37,143 nucleotides of DNA from Bacteroidota bacterium (lineage in GTDB: Bacteria; Bacteroidota; Bacteroidia; Bacteroidales; VadinHA17). Shown here piece by piece: positions 1-6,630 of this stretch. Location of the stretch: the NCBI GenBank assembly GCA_011374625.1, contig DRPN01000160.1, positions 1 through 37,143 of the forward strand, written 5' to 3'. The position numbers and the translations under genes were made by a program. Under the pieces are notes generated by a model. It was not told where the DNA came from. It did no database searches and saw only the letters and a program-made list of their open reading frames with translations. The number at the start of each line of letters is the position of its first letter. The first letter of the stretch is position 1.

Positions 1-25
1 AAAATAAATGGAATGATAAATAAAT

Positions 26-56
26 TTTGATATAAAAAAACCAATTTCTAAATTTG
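26..56 (+). promoter_or_regulatory. Bacteroidota-type promoter of rpsU
   Basis: The -33 element TTTG lies at 26-29 and the -7 element TAAATTTG at 49-56, with a 19-bp spacer. This matches the Bacteroidota housekeeping sigma consensus (TTTG, about 19, TAnnTTTG) exactly. It lies just upstream of the rpsU start at 78 and probably drives rpsU, xerC and hpf. Confidence 0.85.
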
Positions 57-77
57 CAGCTCATTTAAAAAAAAACT

Positions 78-269
78 ATGATCATAATACCAGTAAAAGA
101 AGGAGAAAACATTGAAAGAGCATTAAAAAAGTATAAACGTAAGTTTGAGAAAACCGGCATCATGCGCGAGCTGAGAGAACGTCAGGCTTATATGAAACCT
201 TCCGTGCGACGCCGCGAAATAAAAAAACATGCTGAATATATTCAAAAACTAAAGCAGACCAATGCATAG
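78..269 (+). CDS. rpsU: 30S ribosomal protein S21
   Basis: A 63-residue basic protein of the bS21 family, a late-assembling small-subunit protein that lies near the anti-Shine-Dalgarno end of 16S rRNA. The N-terminal MIIIPVKEGENIERALKKYK and the RRREIKKHAEY segment are typical of Bacteroidota S21. The ATG at 78 follows a perfect promoter and has no Shine-Dalgarno sequence, as usual in this phylum. It is followed 71 bp later by a xerC-type recombinase and then hpf, so all three may share one transcript. Length and composition are normal and nothing looks damaged. Confidence 0.95.
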   Translation: MIIIPVKEGENIERALKKYKRKFEKTGIMRELRERQAYMKPSVRRREIKKHAEYIQKLKQTNA

Positions 270-285
270 AGGATATATGTAGTGG

Positions 286-336
286 TGCGGGACGATTCTT
301 TTTCTGAATCTGTAAATTCAATCCCACAGTCCCGTA
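286..336 (+). other. Nested inverted repeats before xerC
   Basis: TGCGGGAC (286-293) pairs with GTCCCGTA (329-336). Inside this lies a second stem, GATTC (294-298) with GAATC (306-310). The RNA could fold into an extended hairpin ending four bases before the xerC start. It has no terminal T-tract, so it is not a standard terminator. A role in translation or processing is only a guess. Confidence 0.35.
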
Positions 337-340
337 GCTC

Positions 341-1219
341 ATGCAAATTATAAATAAATATATAGATTATTTAAGTTATCAGAAGAGATATTCTGCTCAT
401 ACAGTGCGTTCGTATCTCACTGATCTGGATCAATTCATTGCTTTTATTAAATTCCGGGAAAAATCCATGAAATGGACAGATGTTGAAGATACTCATGTGC
501 GAGACTGGATCGTATCTTTGATGGAACAGGGGATGTCAGCCAGAACAGTAAACCGGAAGCTTTCATCGGTGAAAGCATTTTACAGGTATTTGCAGAGGGA
601 AGGGATAGCTACAAATATTGCCGGATTGGTAAAAGGCCCAAAAACCGGGAAGCCGTTGCCTGTCTTTGTAAGGGAAAAAGAAATCAACCGTTTGCTGGAT
701 GATTTTGATTTTGGCGATGACTTTACGGGACTGAGAAATAAAATGGTCATTGAAATTTTGTATGAAACAGGGATAAGGAGCTCCGAGTTGGCAGGGTTGA
801 AAGATTCTGATTTGCGTTTAAGGGATCATGTGATCCGGGTGACCGGAAAGAGAAACAAACAAAGGCAGGTTCCCATCACCAGAGAACTGGAACAAGATCT
901 GCAGCATTATCTGGAAGAGAAACAAAATGTTTTTCCTGATACAGATTATTTATTTGTTACAGGGAAAGGAAAATCCCTTTATCCCAAGCTGATTTACCGT
1001 ATTGTTCACCAATATCTGGGGTTAGTTACCTCTTTGTCGAAGAGAAGTCCCCATGTTCTTCGTCATACCTTTGCCACCCATTTACTGAACAGGGGTGCTG
1101 ATCTGAATGCTATCAAGGAAATACTGGGTCATGCAAACCTTTCGGCAACCCAAATATATACACATAGTACATTTGAGAAGTTAAAGACCATATATAAACA
1201 AGCTCATCCGCGAGCATAA
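341..1219 (+). CDS. xerC: XerC/XerD-type tyrosine recombinase
   Basis: A 292-residue site-specific recombinase of the XerC/XerD size class, expected to resolve chromosome dimers at dif with a partner Xer protein. The N-terminal SAM-like DNA-binding domain spans about residues 1-100 and the catalytic domain about 105-290. All catalytic residues are visible: R146 (ETGIRSSE), K170, H238 and R241 (HVLRH), H264 (LGH) and the nucleophile Y273 (IYTH). It lies between rpsU and hpf with no repeats, att-like duplications or cargo, which argues for a chromosomal Xer protein rather than an integron or phage integrase. XerC versus XerD cannot be decided with certainty from sequence alone; XerC is my preference. 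Confidence 0.88.
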   Translation: MQIINKYIDYLSYQKRYSAHTVRSYLTDLDQFIAFIKFREKSMKWTDVEDTHVRDWIVSLMEQGMSARTVNRKLSSVKAFYRYLQREGIATNIAGLVKGPKTGKPLPVFVREKEINRLLDDFDFGDDFTGLRNKMVIEILYETGIRSSELAGLKDSDLRLRDHVIRVTGKRNKQRQVPITRELEQDLQHYLEEKQNVFPDTDYLFVTGKGKSLYPKLIYRIVHQYLGLVTSLSKRSPHVLRHTFATHLLNRGADLNAIKEILGHANLSATQIYTHSTFEKLKTIYKQAHPRA

Positions 1220-1223
1220 TAAT

Positions 1224-1231
1224 AAGGAGGG
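1224..1231 (+). promoter_or_regulatory. Strong Shine-Dalgarno before hpf
   Basis: AAGGAGGG sits 6 bases before the hpf ATG at 1238. It stands out because nearly all other genes here lack a Shine-Dalgarno sequence, as is usual for Bacteroidota. It supports the chosen hpf start. Confidence 0.6.
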
Positions 1232-1237
1232 CAAATT

Positions 1238-1540
1238 ATGAATATTCAGATTCATTCGTTGAAATTTGATGCAGATAAGAAACTGCTGGATTTTATTGAA
1301 GCTAAGATGAAAAAACTTGCACAATTGAATGAGAGTATGATCAGTGCTGAGATTTTTCTGCGTTTGGACAAATCGGATGTTCAGGAGAATAAAATCACAG
1401 AGATAAGAGTTGAAATGCCCCGGACATCACTATTTGCTAAAAAACAATGTAAGAGTTTTGAAGAAGCCACCGACCAGGCTATAGATGCTCTGAAAAAGCA
1501 AATTACCAAGCAAAAAGAGAAAATAAAAAAAAAGATTTGA
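1238..1540 (+). CDS. hpf: Ribosome hibernation promoting factor (short HPF/RaiA)
   Basis: A 100-residue HPF/YfiA-family protein. These proteins bind the 30S decoding region and silence or dimerise ribosomes in stationary phase or starvation. The sequence starts MNIQIHSLKFDADKKL, has the expected mix of beta strands and a helix (EEATDQAIDALKKQ), and ends in a lysine-rich tail. It is the short form, lacking the C-terminal dimerisation domain of long HPF, so dimer formation would need another factor. It starts 18 bp after xerC and has an unusually strong Shine-Dalgarno for this genome. The tRNA-cluster promoter follows downstream. Confidence 0.9.
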   Translation: MNIQIHSLKFDADKKLLDFIEAKMKKLAQLNESMISAEIFLRLDKSDVQENKITEIRVEMPRTSLFAKKQCKSFEEATDQAIDALKKQITKQKEKIKKKI

Positions 1541-1566
1541 TTAGAAAAAAAAATTGTGGTATTATT

Positions 1567-1597
1567 TTTGTGATATTCATAGTTTTTTCTACATTTG
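1567..1597 (+). promoter_or_regulatory. Promoter of the tRNA-tuf operon
   Basis: TTTG at 1567-1570, a 19-bp spacer, then TACATTTG at 1590-1597: a perfect match to the Bacteroidota consensus. It lies 46 bp upstream of the first tRNA and is the only strong promoter I see ahead of the tRNA/tuf/secE/rpl/rpo block. Confidence 0.85.
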
Positions 1598-1643
1598 CAA
1601 TCCGATTTTTGGAGGTGTCCTGATTATCAGAGTTCTTTGATAG

Positions 1644-1717
1644 GCCGATGTAGCTCAGTTGGTCAGAGCAGCTGATTTGTAATCAGCAGGTCGTGGGTTC
1701 GAATCCCTCCATCGGCT
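1644..1717 (+). tRNA. tRNA-Thr (anticodon TGT)
   Basis: A 74-nt cloverleaf. The acceptor GCCGATG pairs with CATCGGC; the anticodon loop TTTGTAA (1676-1682) puts TGT at 1678-1680; the T-loop is TTCGAAT. CCA is not encoded. The T-stem GTGGG/CCCTC has one T-T mismatch. Confidence 0.95.
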
Positions 1718-1739
1718 CCTTGACGCGGAGAAAAAATTT

Positions 1740-1822
1740 GGGGAGATACCAAAGCGGTCAACTGGGGCAGACTGTAAATCTGCTGGCGAATGCCTTCGTA
1801 GGTTCGAATCCTGCTCTCCCCA
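1740..1822 (+). tRNA. tRNA-Tyr (anticodon GTA)
   Basis: An 83-nt class II tRNA with a long variable arm. The acceptor GGGGAGA pairs with TCTCCCC. The anticodon stem GCAGA/TCTGC encloses CTGTAAA, with GTA at 1774-1776. The discriminator is A and CCA is not encoded. Confidence 0.95.
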
Positions 1823-1933
1823 CCTTTTTACAGGTGTTTCTTATTTTTTGGAAATAACCGGATTAAAAGGAAAGGCAGTCTGTGACCGACTATCAGCCTG
1901 CAACAGGTTCTTTCAAAGCTTGGAAATATTTTT

Positions 1934-2006
1934 GCGGGAGTAGCTCAGTTGGTAGAGCATCAGCCTTCCAAGCTGAGGGTCGCGGATTCGAGTTCCGTCT
2001 CCCGCT
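1934..2006 (+). tRNA. tRNA-Gly (anticodon TCC)
   Basis: A 73-nt cloverleaf. The acceptor GCGGGAG pairs fully with CTCCCGC. The anticodon stem TCAGC/GCTGA encloses CTTCCAA, with TCC at 1967-1969. CCA is not encoded. It is separated from tRNA-Tyr by 111 bp, in which I see no gene. Confidence 0.95.
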
Positions 2007-2014
2007 CTGTTGAA

Positions 2015-2087
<73 letters not shown>

Positions 2088-2147
2088 CAAATTTTATAAT
2101 AAAAAAAAAGAAGAATAGATTTTATTGAACATTTAATTTTTTTAATT

Positions 2148-3335
2148 ATGGCAAAAGAAAAATTCGAACGGACGAAACCGCATGTTAATATTGGAACTAT
2201 TGGTCATGTTGATCATGGGAAAACCACATTAACATCCGCCATTACCATGGTTCTGGCCGAAAAGGGACTGGCTCAGGTTAAGGACTTTGATTCCATTGAC
2301 AATGCCCCCGAAGAAAAAGAAAGAGGGATCACCATCAACACTGCTCATGTTGAATATGAAACCGACAAAAGACACTATGCACATGTTGACTGCCCGGGCC
2401 ATGCCGACTATGTGAAAAATATGGTTACCGGTGCTGCCCAGATGGACGGCGCTATTCTGGTTGTGGCTGCCACTGACGGTCCTATGCCACAGACTCGCGA
2501 GCACATCCTCTTGGCCAGGCAGGTAAACGTACCCAGAATTGTGGTTTTCTTGAATAAAGTGGACCTTGTGGATGATGAAGAGCTGATTGAACTGGTTGAA
2601 ATGGAAGTTCGTGAACTGCTGAGTTTTTATGGTTATGACGGAGACGAGACTCCCGTGATCCGTGGTTCCGCTCTGGGAGCTATGCAGGGTGACGAAAAAT
2701 GGAAAGATAAAGTACGTGAACTGATGGATGCAGTGGATGAATTTATTCCGGTGCCTCCGCGTGACGTGGACAAGCCTTTCCTGATGCCTGTTGAAGACAT
2801 ATTCTCTATCACAGGCCGTGGTACCGTAGCTACCGGAAGAATAGAAACAGGGGTTGTTCATACAGGTGACGAAGTGGAAATAATCGGTCTGGGTGCCAAT
2901 AAACGTAAAACAGTGGTAACCGGTGTTGAAATGTTTCGTAAGATCCTCGACGAAGGAGAAGCCGGCGATAACGTAGGCCTTCTGTTGCGTGGCGTTGACA
3001 AAAAAGAAATCAAAAGGGGAATGGTATTGGCAAAACCCGGTTCCATTACACCGCATACCAAGTTCAAAGCTGAGGTATATGTGTTGAAAAAAGAAGAAGG
3101 GGGTCGTCATACTCCTTTCCACAACAAATACCGTCCCCAGTTCTACCTGAGGACACTTGATGTGACCGGAGAAATCACCCTGCCGGAAGGAACAGAAATG
3201 GTCATGCCGGGTGATAATGTGACGATCACGGTTGAACTGATCTATCCTGTAGCCCTGAACCAGGGACTGCGTTTCGCTATCCGCGAAGGTGGCCGTACAG
3301 TAGGTGCAGGACAGGTAACTGAAATTATTGAATAA
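2148..3335 (+). CDS. tuf: Elongation factor Tu
   Basis: A 395-residue translational GTPase that carries aminoacyl-tRNA to the ribosomal A site. The G domain shows GHVDHGKT (P-loop, about residues 19-26), the switch I region with [13 protein letters not shown] (G3) and NKVDLVD (G4). The beta-barrel domains II and III follow, including the conserved [13 protein letters not shown] at the end. The length is normal. It sits 60 bp after tRNA-Thr with no separate strong promoter, so it is probably expressed as part of the tRNA transcript, and tRNA-Trp follows 52 bp later. The long open frames on the opposite strand are shadows. Confidence 0.98.
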   Translation: MAKEKFERTKPHVNIGTIGHVDHGKTTLTSAITMVLAEKGLAQVKDFDSIDNAPEEKERGITINTAHVEYETDKRHYAHVDCPGHADYVKNMVTGAAQMDGAILVVAATDGPMPQTREHILLARQVNVPRIVVFLNKVDLVDDEELIELVEMEVRELLSFYGYDGDETPVIRGSALGAMQGDEKWKDKVRELMDAVDEFIPVPPRDVDKPFLMPVEDIFSITGRGTVATGRIETGVVHTGDEVEIIGLGANKRKTVVTGVEMFRKILDEGEAGDNVGLLLRGVDKKEIKRGMVLAKPGSITPHTKFKAEVYVLKKEEGGRHTPFHNKYRPQFYLRTLDVTGEITLPEGTEMVMPGDNVTITVELIYPVALNQGLRFAIREGGRTVGAGQVTEIIE

Positions 3336-3387
3336 TCGGGATATAAACAGGAGGGTTTTCTTTATCCTTTCCTTTTAACATTTTGAC

Positions 3388-3460
3388 ACGGGTGTAGCTC
3401 AGTTGGTAGAGCACTGGTCTCCAAAACCAGGTGTCGGGCGTTCGAGTCGCTCCTCCCGTG
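3388..3460 (+). tRNA. tRNA-Trp (anticodon CCA)
   Basis: A 73-nt cloverleaf. The anticodon stem CTGGT/ACCAG encloses CTCCAAA, with CCA at 3421-3423, and the discriminator is G as expected for Trp. The acceptor ACGGGTG/CTCCCGT has a T6-T67 mismatch. CCA is not encoded. The location between tuf and secE is conserved in many bacteria. Confidence 0.95.
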
Positions 3461-3555
3461 CAAATTATTCCGATTATTAAATGGACCTGTCCATAAAAGG
3501 ATGACCTCATCCACGAATAGGCTGGCCTGTTTTAACTAGGAGAAAAACGGATACG

Positions 3556-3747
3556 ATGAATTTAAAGTCTTTTTTTTCTGAGTCTTACAATGAGCTTGTG
3601 CATAAGGTGACATGGCCTACATGGAATGAGCTCCAGAACAGCGCCATTGTTGTGATGGTGGCAGGGGTCATTTTGGCATTGGTGATCTGGGTCTTTGATT
3701 TCACTTTTGAGCATCTGATGAACTTTGTTTACGGGCTTTTTTATTAG
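3556..3747 (+). CDS. secE: Preprotein translocase subunit SecE
   Basis: A 63-residue inner-membrane protein, the small essential clamp of the SecYEG channel. It has the short, single-span form usual outside enterobacteria: an amphipathic cytoplasmic helix with the conserved KVTWPTWNEL motif (about residues 17-26), then one transmembrane helix (about 30-50). An AGGAG lies 13 bp upstream of the ATG. nusG follows after 22 bp, the standard secE-nusG pairing, so the two are almost certainly cotranscribed. Confidence 0.95.
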   Translation: MNLKSFFSESYNELVHKVTWPTWNELQNSAIVVMVAGVILALVIWVFDFTFEHLMNFVYGLFY

Positions 3748-3769
3748 GCTTTGTTGAATTTGCAATATT

Positions 3770-4318
3770 ATGGCTGAGCAGGAGAAGAAATGGTATGTGT
3801 TGCGCGCGATTAGCGGGAAAGAAAAAAAGGTGAAGGAATATATTGAAAGCGAAATTGCCCGCCGTCATTTGGAAGACTATATCTCTCAGGTATTGATTCC
3901 TACCGAAAAAGTGTATCAGATTCGTTCCGGTAAAAAAATTAGTAAGGAGTTGAACTTTTTTCCGGGGTATGTCTTGGTGGAAGCTGCTCTCGTGGGAGAA
4001 GTGGCGCACACTTTGGCCAACGTCCCGAATGTGATCGGTTTTTTGGGAGAAGAAAAAGGGGGTAATCCCGTACCACTCAGACCGGCCGAAGTGAACCGGA
4101 TTTTGGGTAAGGTGGATGAGTTGGCTAGTAGTGATGAAGAAATCAATGTGCCGTTTTTCATTGGAGAGACAGTAAAAGTAATTGATGGGCCGTTTAACAG
4201 CTTTACCGGTGTGATTGAGGAAGTTAATGAGGAGAAAAAGAAACTGAAGGTCATGGTAAAGATTTTTGGTAGAAAAACTCCGCTAGAACTGAGTTTTATG
4301 CAGGTAGAGAAAGAATAA
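3770..4318 (+). CDS. nusG: Transcription antitermination factor NusG
   Basis: A 182-residue NusG. It binds RNA polymerase through the N-terminal NGN domain (starting KWYVLRAISGKEKKV) and contacts Rho or ribosomal protein S10 through the C-terminal KOW domain (VKVIDGPFNSFTGVIEEVN, about residues 135-155). The FFPGYVLVE segment in the NGN domain is the classic signature. The length is typical of the short NusG family, with no inserted domain. It lies between secE and rplK, as in most bacteria. Confidence 0.97.
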   Translation: MAEQEKKWYVLRAISGKEKKVKEYIESEIARRHLEDYISQVLIPTEKVYQIRSGKKISKELNFFPGYVLVEAALVGEVAHTLANVPNVIGFLGEEKGGNPVPLRPAEVNRILGKVDELASSDEEINVPFFIGETVKVIDGPFNSFTGVIEEVNEEKKKLKVMVKIFGRKTPLELSFMQVEKE

Positions 4319-4423
4319 ATAATATAAATATAAGAAATCAGCTTGGGTTATGAAAAATATAATGCTTCCTGAGTAACTGTAAGCTGGTGATGATTGATAA
4401 CCAGAATGTTGAAATCCTGAATT
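4319..4423 (+). promoter_or_regulatory. Leader upstream of rplK
   Basis: A 105-bp gap between nusG and rplK. It can form an 8-bp stem (ATCAGCTT at 4337-4344 with AAGCTGGT at 4381-4388, including one wobble). It also contains two tiny open frames: an 8-codon ORF from 4350, and a 20-codon ORF from 4390 that overlaps the rplK start. In other bacteria L1 represses its own rplK-rplA operon at a leader in this place. Whether this is such a site is inference. Confidence 0.35.
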
Positions 4424-4864
4424 ATGGCAAAAGAAGTTGCAGGAATTATTAAATTACAAATCCGTGGAGGTGCGGCCAATCCGTCTCCTCCTGTCGGACC
4501 GGCATTGGGTGCAAAAGGCGTGAATATCATGGATTTTTGTAAACAATTCAATGCCCGTACACAGGAAATGGTCGGAAAGCTGATCCCGGTGGTGATCACG
4601 GTATACAATGATAAATCGTTTGATTTTATCACCAAGACACCGCCCGTAGCTGTCCAGTTGAAAGAGATGGCCAAAATTAAATCCGGGTCGCCTGAACCTA
4701 ACCGTCAGAAAGTTGCTAGCGTATCCTGGGATCAGATACGCGCCATTGCCGAGGTCAAAATGCAGGACCTGAACTGCTTTACAGTTGAATCGGCCATGAA
4801 AGTGGTTGCCGGAACTGCACGGAGTATGGGAATTACCGTCAAAGGTGAGTTCCCGGGAAACTAA
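4424..4864 (+). CDS. rplK: 50S ribosomal protein L11
   Basis: A 146-residue uL11 protein of the GTPase-associated stalk base, also needed for the RelA response. The N-terminal domain has the proline-rich [19 protein letters not shown] segment at about residues 22-40, and the C-terminal rRNA-binding domain ends with [16 protein letters not shown]. Length and sequence are normal. The ATG at 4424 lacks a Shine-Dalgarno sequence. rplA starts 16 bp after the stop, so the genes form the usual L11-L1 operon. Confidence 0.97.
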   Translation: MAKEVAGIIKLQIRGGAANPSPPVGPALGAKGVNIMDFCKQFNARTQEMVGKLIPVVITVYNDKSFDFITKTPPVAVQLKEMAKIKSGSPEPNRQKVASVSWDQIRAIAEVKMQDLNCFTVESAMKVVAGTARSMGITVKGEFPGN

Positions 4865-4880
4865 TAAACCAAAGAGTAAG

Positions 4881-5573
4881 ATGATTAAATTGACAAAAAA
4901 CAGAAAGAAAGCTCTTGAGAAGTTTGAACCTGGGAAACCATACAAACTATCCGAGGCAGCAAAACTGGTGAAGGAAATAACCACCACCCGTTTTGATGCA
5001 TCGGTAGATATTGATGTACGCTTAGGTGTTGACCCAAGGAAGTCTAATCAAATGGTACGTGGTGTAGTCAACCTCCCACATGGTACCGGTAAAGAAACGA
5101 AAGTCTTGGTGCTCTGTACTCCTGATAAGGAAGAAGAAGCCAAAACTGCCGGTGCGGATTATGTCGGGTTGGATGAATATATCGATAAAATTAAAGGAGG
5201 CTGGACCGATGTTGATGTGATTATCACCATGCCTCCCGTGATGGGAAAGGTTGGACAATTGGGAAGGATCCTTGGACCGCGTGGTCTCATGCCTAATCCG
5301 AAAAGTGGTACGGTTACCATGGATATCGGGAAGGCCGTGAAAGAGGTGAAACAAGGTAAAATTGATTTTAAAGTCGATAAATACGGTATTATCCATGCTG
5401 CCATTGGAAAAGTATCTTTCGAACCACAGAAAATCGTGGAAAATGCCCAGGAGTTTATTGCTATGATCAATAAACTGAAACCCGCATCGTCCAAAGGAAC
5501 CTATATTAAGAGTATCTACCTCTCCAGTACTATGAGTCCCGGAATCAGGGTGGATACTAAAGCAATTGACTAA
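4881..5573 (+). CDS. rplA: 50S ribosomal protein L1
   Basis: A 230-residue uL1 protein of the mobile L1 stalk. In many bacteria it also represses its own operon by binding the mRNA leader. I chose the ATG at 4881 ([19 protein letters not shown]). The open frame extends back to 4806, but that would overlap rplK by 59 bases and add a stretch unlike any L1. Signature segments include [20 protein letters not shown] and [15 protein letters not shown]. It is followed 23 bp later by rplJ. Confidence 0.96.
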   Translation: MIKLTKNRKKALEKFEPGKPYKLSEAAKLVKEITTTRFDASVDIDVRLGVDPRKSNQMVRGVVNLPHGTGKETKVLVLCTPDKEEEAKTAGADYVGLDEYIDKIKGGWTDVDVIITMPPVMGKVGQLGRILGPRGLMPNPKSGTVTMDIGKAVKEVKQGKIDFKVDKYGIIHAAIGKVSFEPQKIVENAQEFIAMINKLKPASSKGTYIKSIYLSSTMSPGIRVDTKAID

Positions 5574-5596
5574 ACATGCTTAACCAAGATTAAACT

Positions 5597-6118
5597 ATGA
5601 CTAGGGAAGAAAAAAATGCAATCATTGATCAACTGACCGAGCGGATCAATACCTATGGTCATCTGTATATTGCCGATATCTCTACCATGAATGCCAGCGA
5701 AACCAGTGACCTGAGGAGGAAATGCTTCGAGAAGGAGATCAAGCTGATTGTTGTTAAAAATACCTTGTTGAAAAAAGCTCTTGAAAATGCAGAAAAGGAT
5801 TATTCTCCGCTCTTTGAAGTGTTGAAGTACCCTTCTTCCATTATGTTATCCGATACGGCAAACCTTCCGGCAAAATTGATCAAGGAATTCCGGAAGAGTC
5901 ATGAAAAACCGATATTGAAAGCAGCCTTTGTGGAAGAATCAGTATACATAGGAGATGAACAACTGGATGTGCTTGCCTCCCTCAAGTCGAAAGAGGAATT
6001 AATTGGCGATATCATCATGTTGCTTCAGTCCCCGATGAAGAATGTCTTATCTGCTTTACAATCGGGTAATAATATTTTAACAGGAGTTTTACAAACATTA
6101 TCAGAAAAAGAAAATTAA
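5597..6118 (+). CDS. rplJ: 50S ribosomal protein L10
   Basis: A 173-residue uL10 protein. It anchors dimers of L7/L12 to the 23S rRNA and forms the base of the stalk. The N-terminal RNA-binding domain includes KLIVVKNTLLKKAL; the C-terminal helix that recruits L7/L12 is represented by the last 30 or so residues (MKNVLSALQSGNNILTGVLQ). There are only 23 bases between rplA and this gene, so a long autoregulatory L10 leader like that of E. coli is not present in the gap. rplL follows after 30 bp. Confidence 0.95.
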   Translation: MTREEKNAIIDQLTERINTYGHLYIADISTMNASETSDLRRKCFEKEIKLIVVKNTLLKKALENAEKDYSPLFEVLKYPSSIMLSDTANLPAKLIKEFRKSHEKPILKAAFVEESVYIGDEQLDVLASLKSKEELIGDIIMLLQSPMKNVLSALQSGNNILTGVLQTLSEKEN

Positions 6119-6148
6119 AGAATTAATAACAATTAAAAATTTGTAACT

Positions 6149-6529
6149 ATGGCTGATTTGAAAAAGCTTGCAGAAGAATTAGTAAACCTAACTGTTAAGG
6201 AAGTTAATGAGCTAGCTGATATCCTGAAAGAAGAATACAATATTGAACCTGCTGCCGCAGCAGTAGCTGTGGCTGGTCCTGCCAATGGTGGTGCTGAAGG
6301 TGGCGCTGCAGAAGAAAAGACCAGTTTTGATGTGATCCTGAAAGCTCCGGGTGGGGCCAAATTACAGGTTGTGAAGCTGGTGAAGGAACTGACAGGCCTC
6401 GGCCTGAAAGAAGCTAAGGGTGTAGTTGATTCCGCTCCCGCCCCCGTGAAGGAAGGGCTATCCAAAGAAGAAGCTGAATCTATCAAAGCACAATTGGAAG
6501 AAGCTGGAGCAGAAGTTGAACTTAAATAA
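6149..6529 (+). CDS. rplL: 50S ribosomal protein L7/L12
   Basis: A 126-residue bL12 stalk protein that recruits translation GTPases. The N-terminal dimerisation helices (about 1-35) are followed by an alanine/glycine-rich flexible hinge (about 37-55) and the conserved C-terminal domain ([32 protein letters not shown]). The length is typical. A perfect palindrome plus T-run follows 24 bp downstream, before rpoB. Confidence 0.97.
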   Translation: MADLKKLAEELVNLTVKEVNELADILKEEYNIEPAAAAVAVAGPANGGAEGGAAEEKTSFDVILKAPGGAKLQVVKLVKELTGLGLKEAKGVVDSAPAPVKEGLSKEEAESIKAQLEEAGAEVELK

Positions 6530-6553
6530 AAGTGAACAATTCTTTTTGTTTGG

Positions 6554-6588
6554 GGTTTAGGATCCCGTACGGGATCCTAAACCTTTTT
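6554..6588 (+). terminator. rplL-rpoB terminator or attenuator
   Basis: Two 15-bp arms (6554-6568 and 6569-6583) form a perfect 30-bp palindrome with no spacer, and TTTTT follows at 6584-6588. Only the central few bases would loop out. The structure fits an intrinsic terminator. As rpoB follows with no clear promoter of its own, partial read-through is likely. Confidence 0.8.
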
Positions 6589-6630
6589 GCTATTGTATTA
6601 CATTAATGTTTTTTTAATATATATTTTACG

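Noticed and set aside
341-1219. Recombinase as a sign of an integron or mobile element
   Set aside because: It has XerC length and catalytic layout, lies between rpsU and hpf, and no att-like repeats, cargo genes or composition shift surround it.
1927-1934. TATTTTTG resembling a -7 element before tRNA-Gly
   Set aside because: Its last base is the first base of the tRNA, so a transcript starting from it would lack the 5' end. There is no -33 partner.
2229-3122. Long open frame of 297 codons opposite tuf
   Set aside because: It is fully antisense to a clear tuf gene, its product is rich in His, Phe and Gln with no recognisable domain, and this is what the codon bias of a highly expressed gene gives on the other strand.
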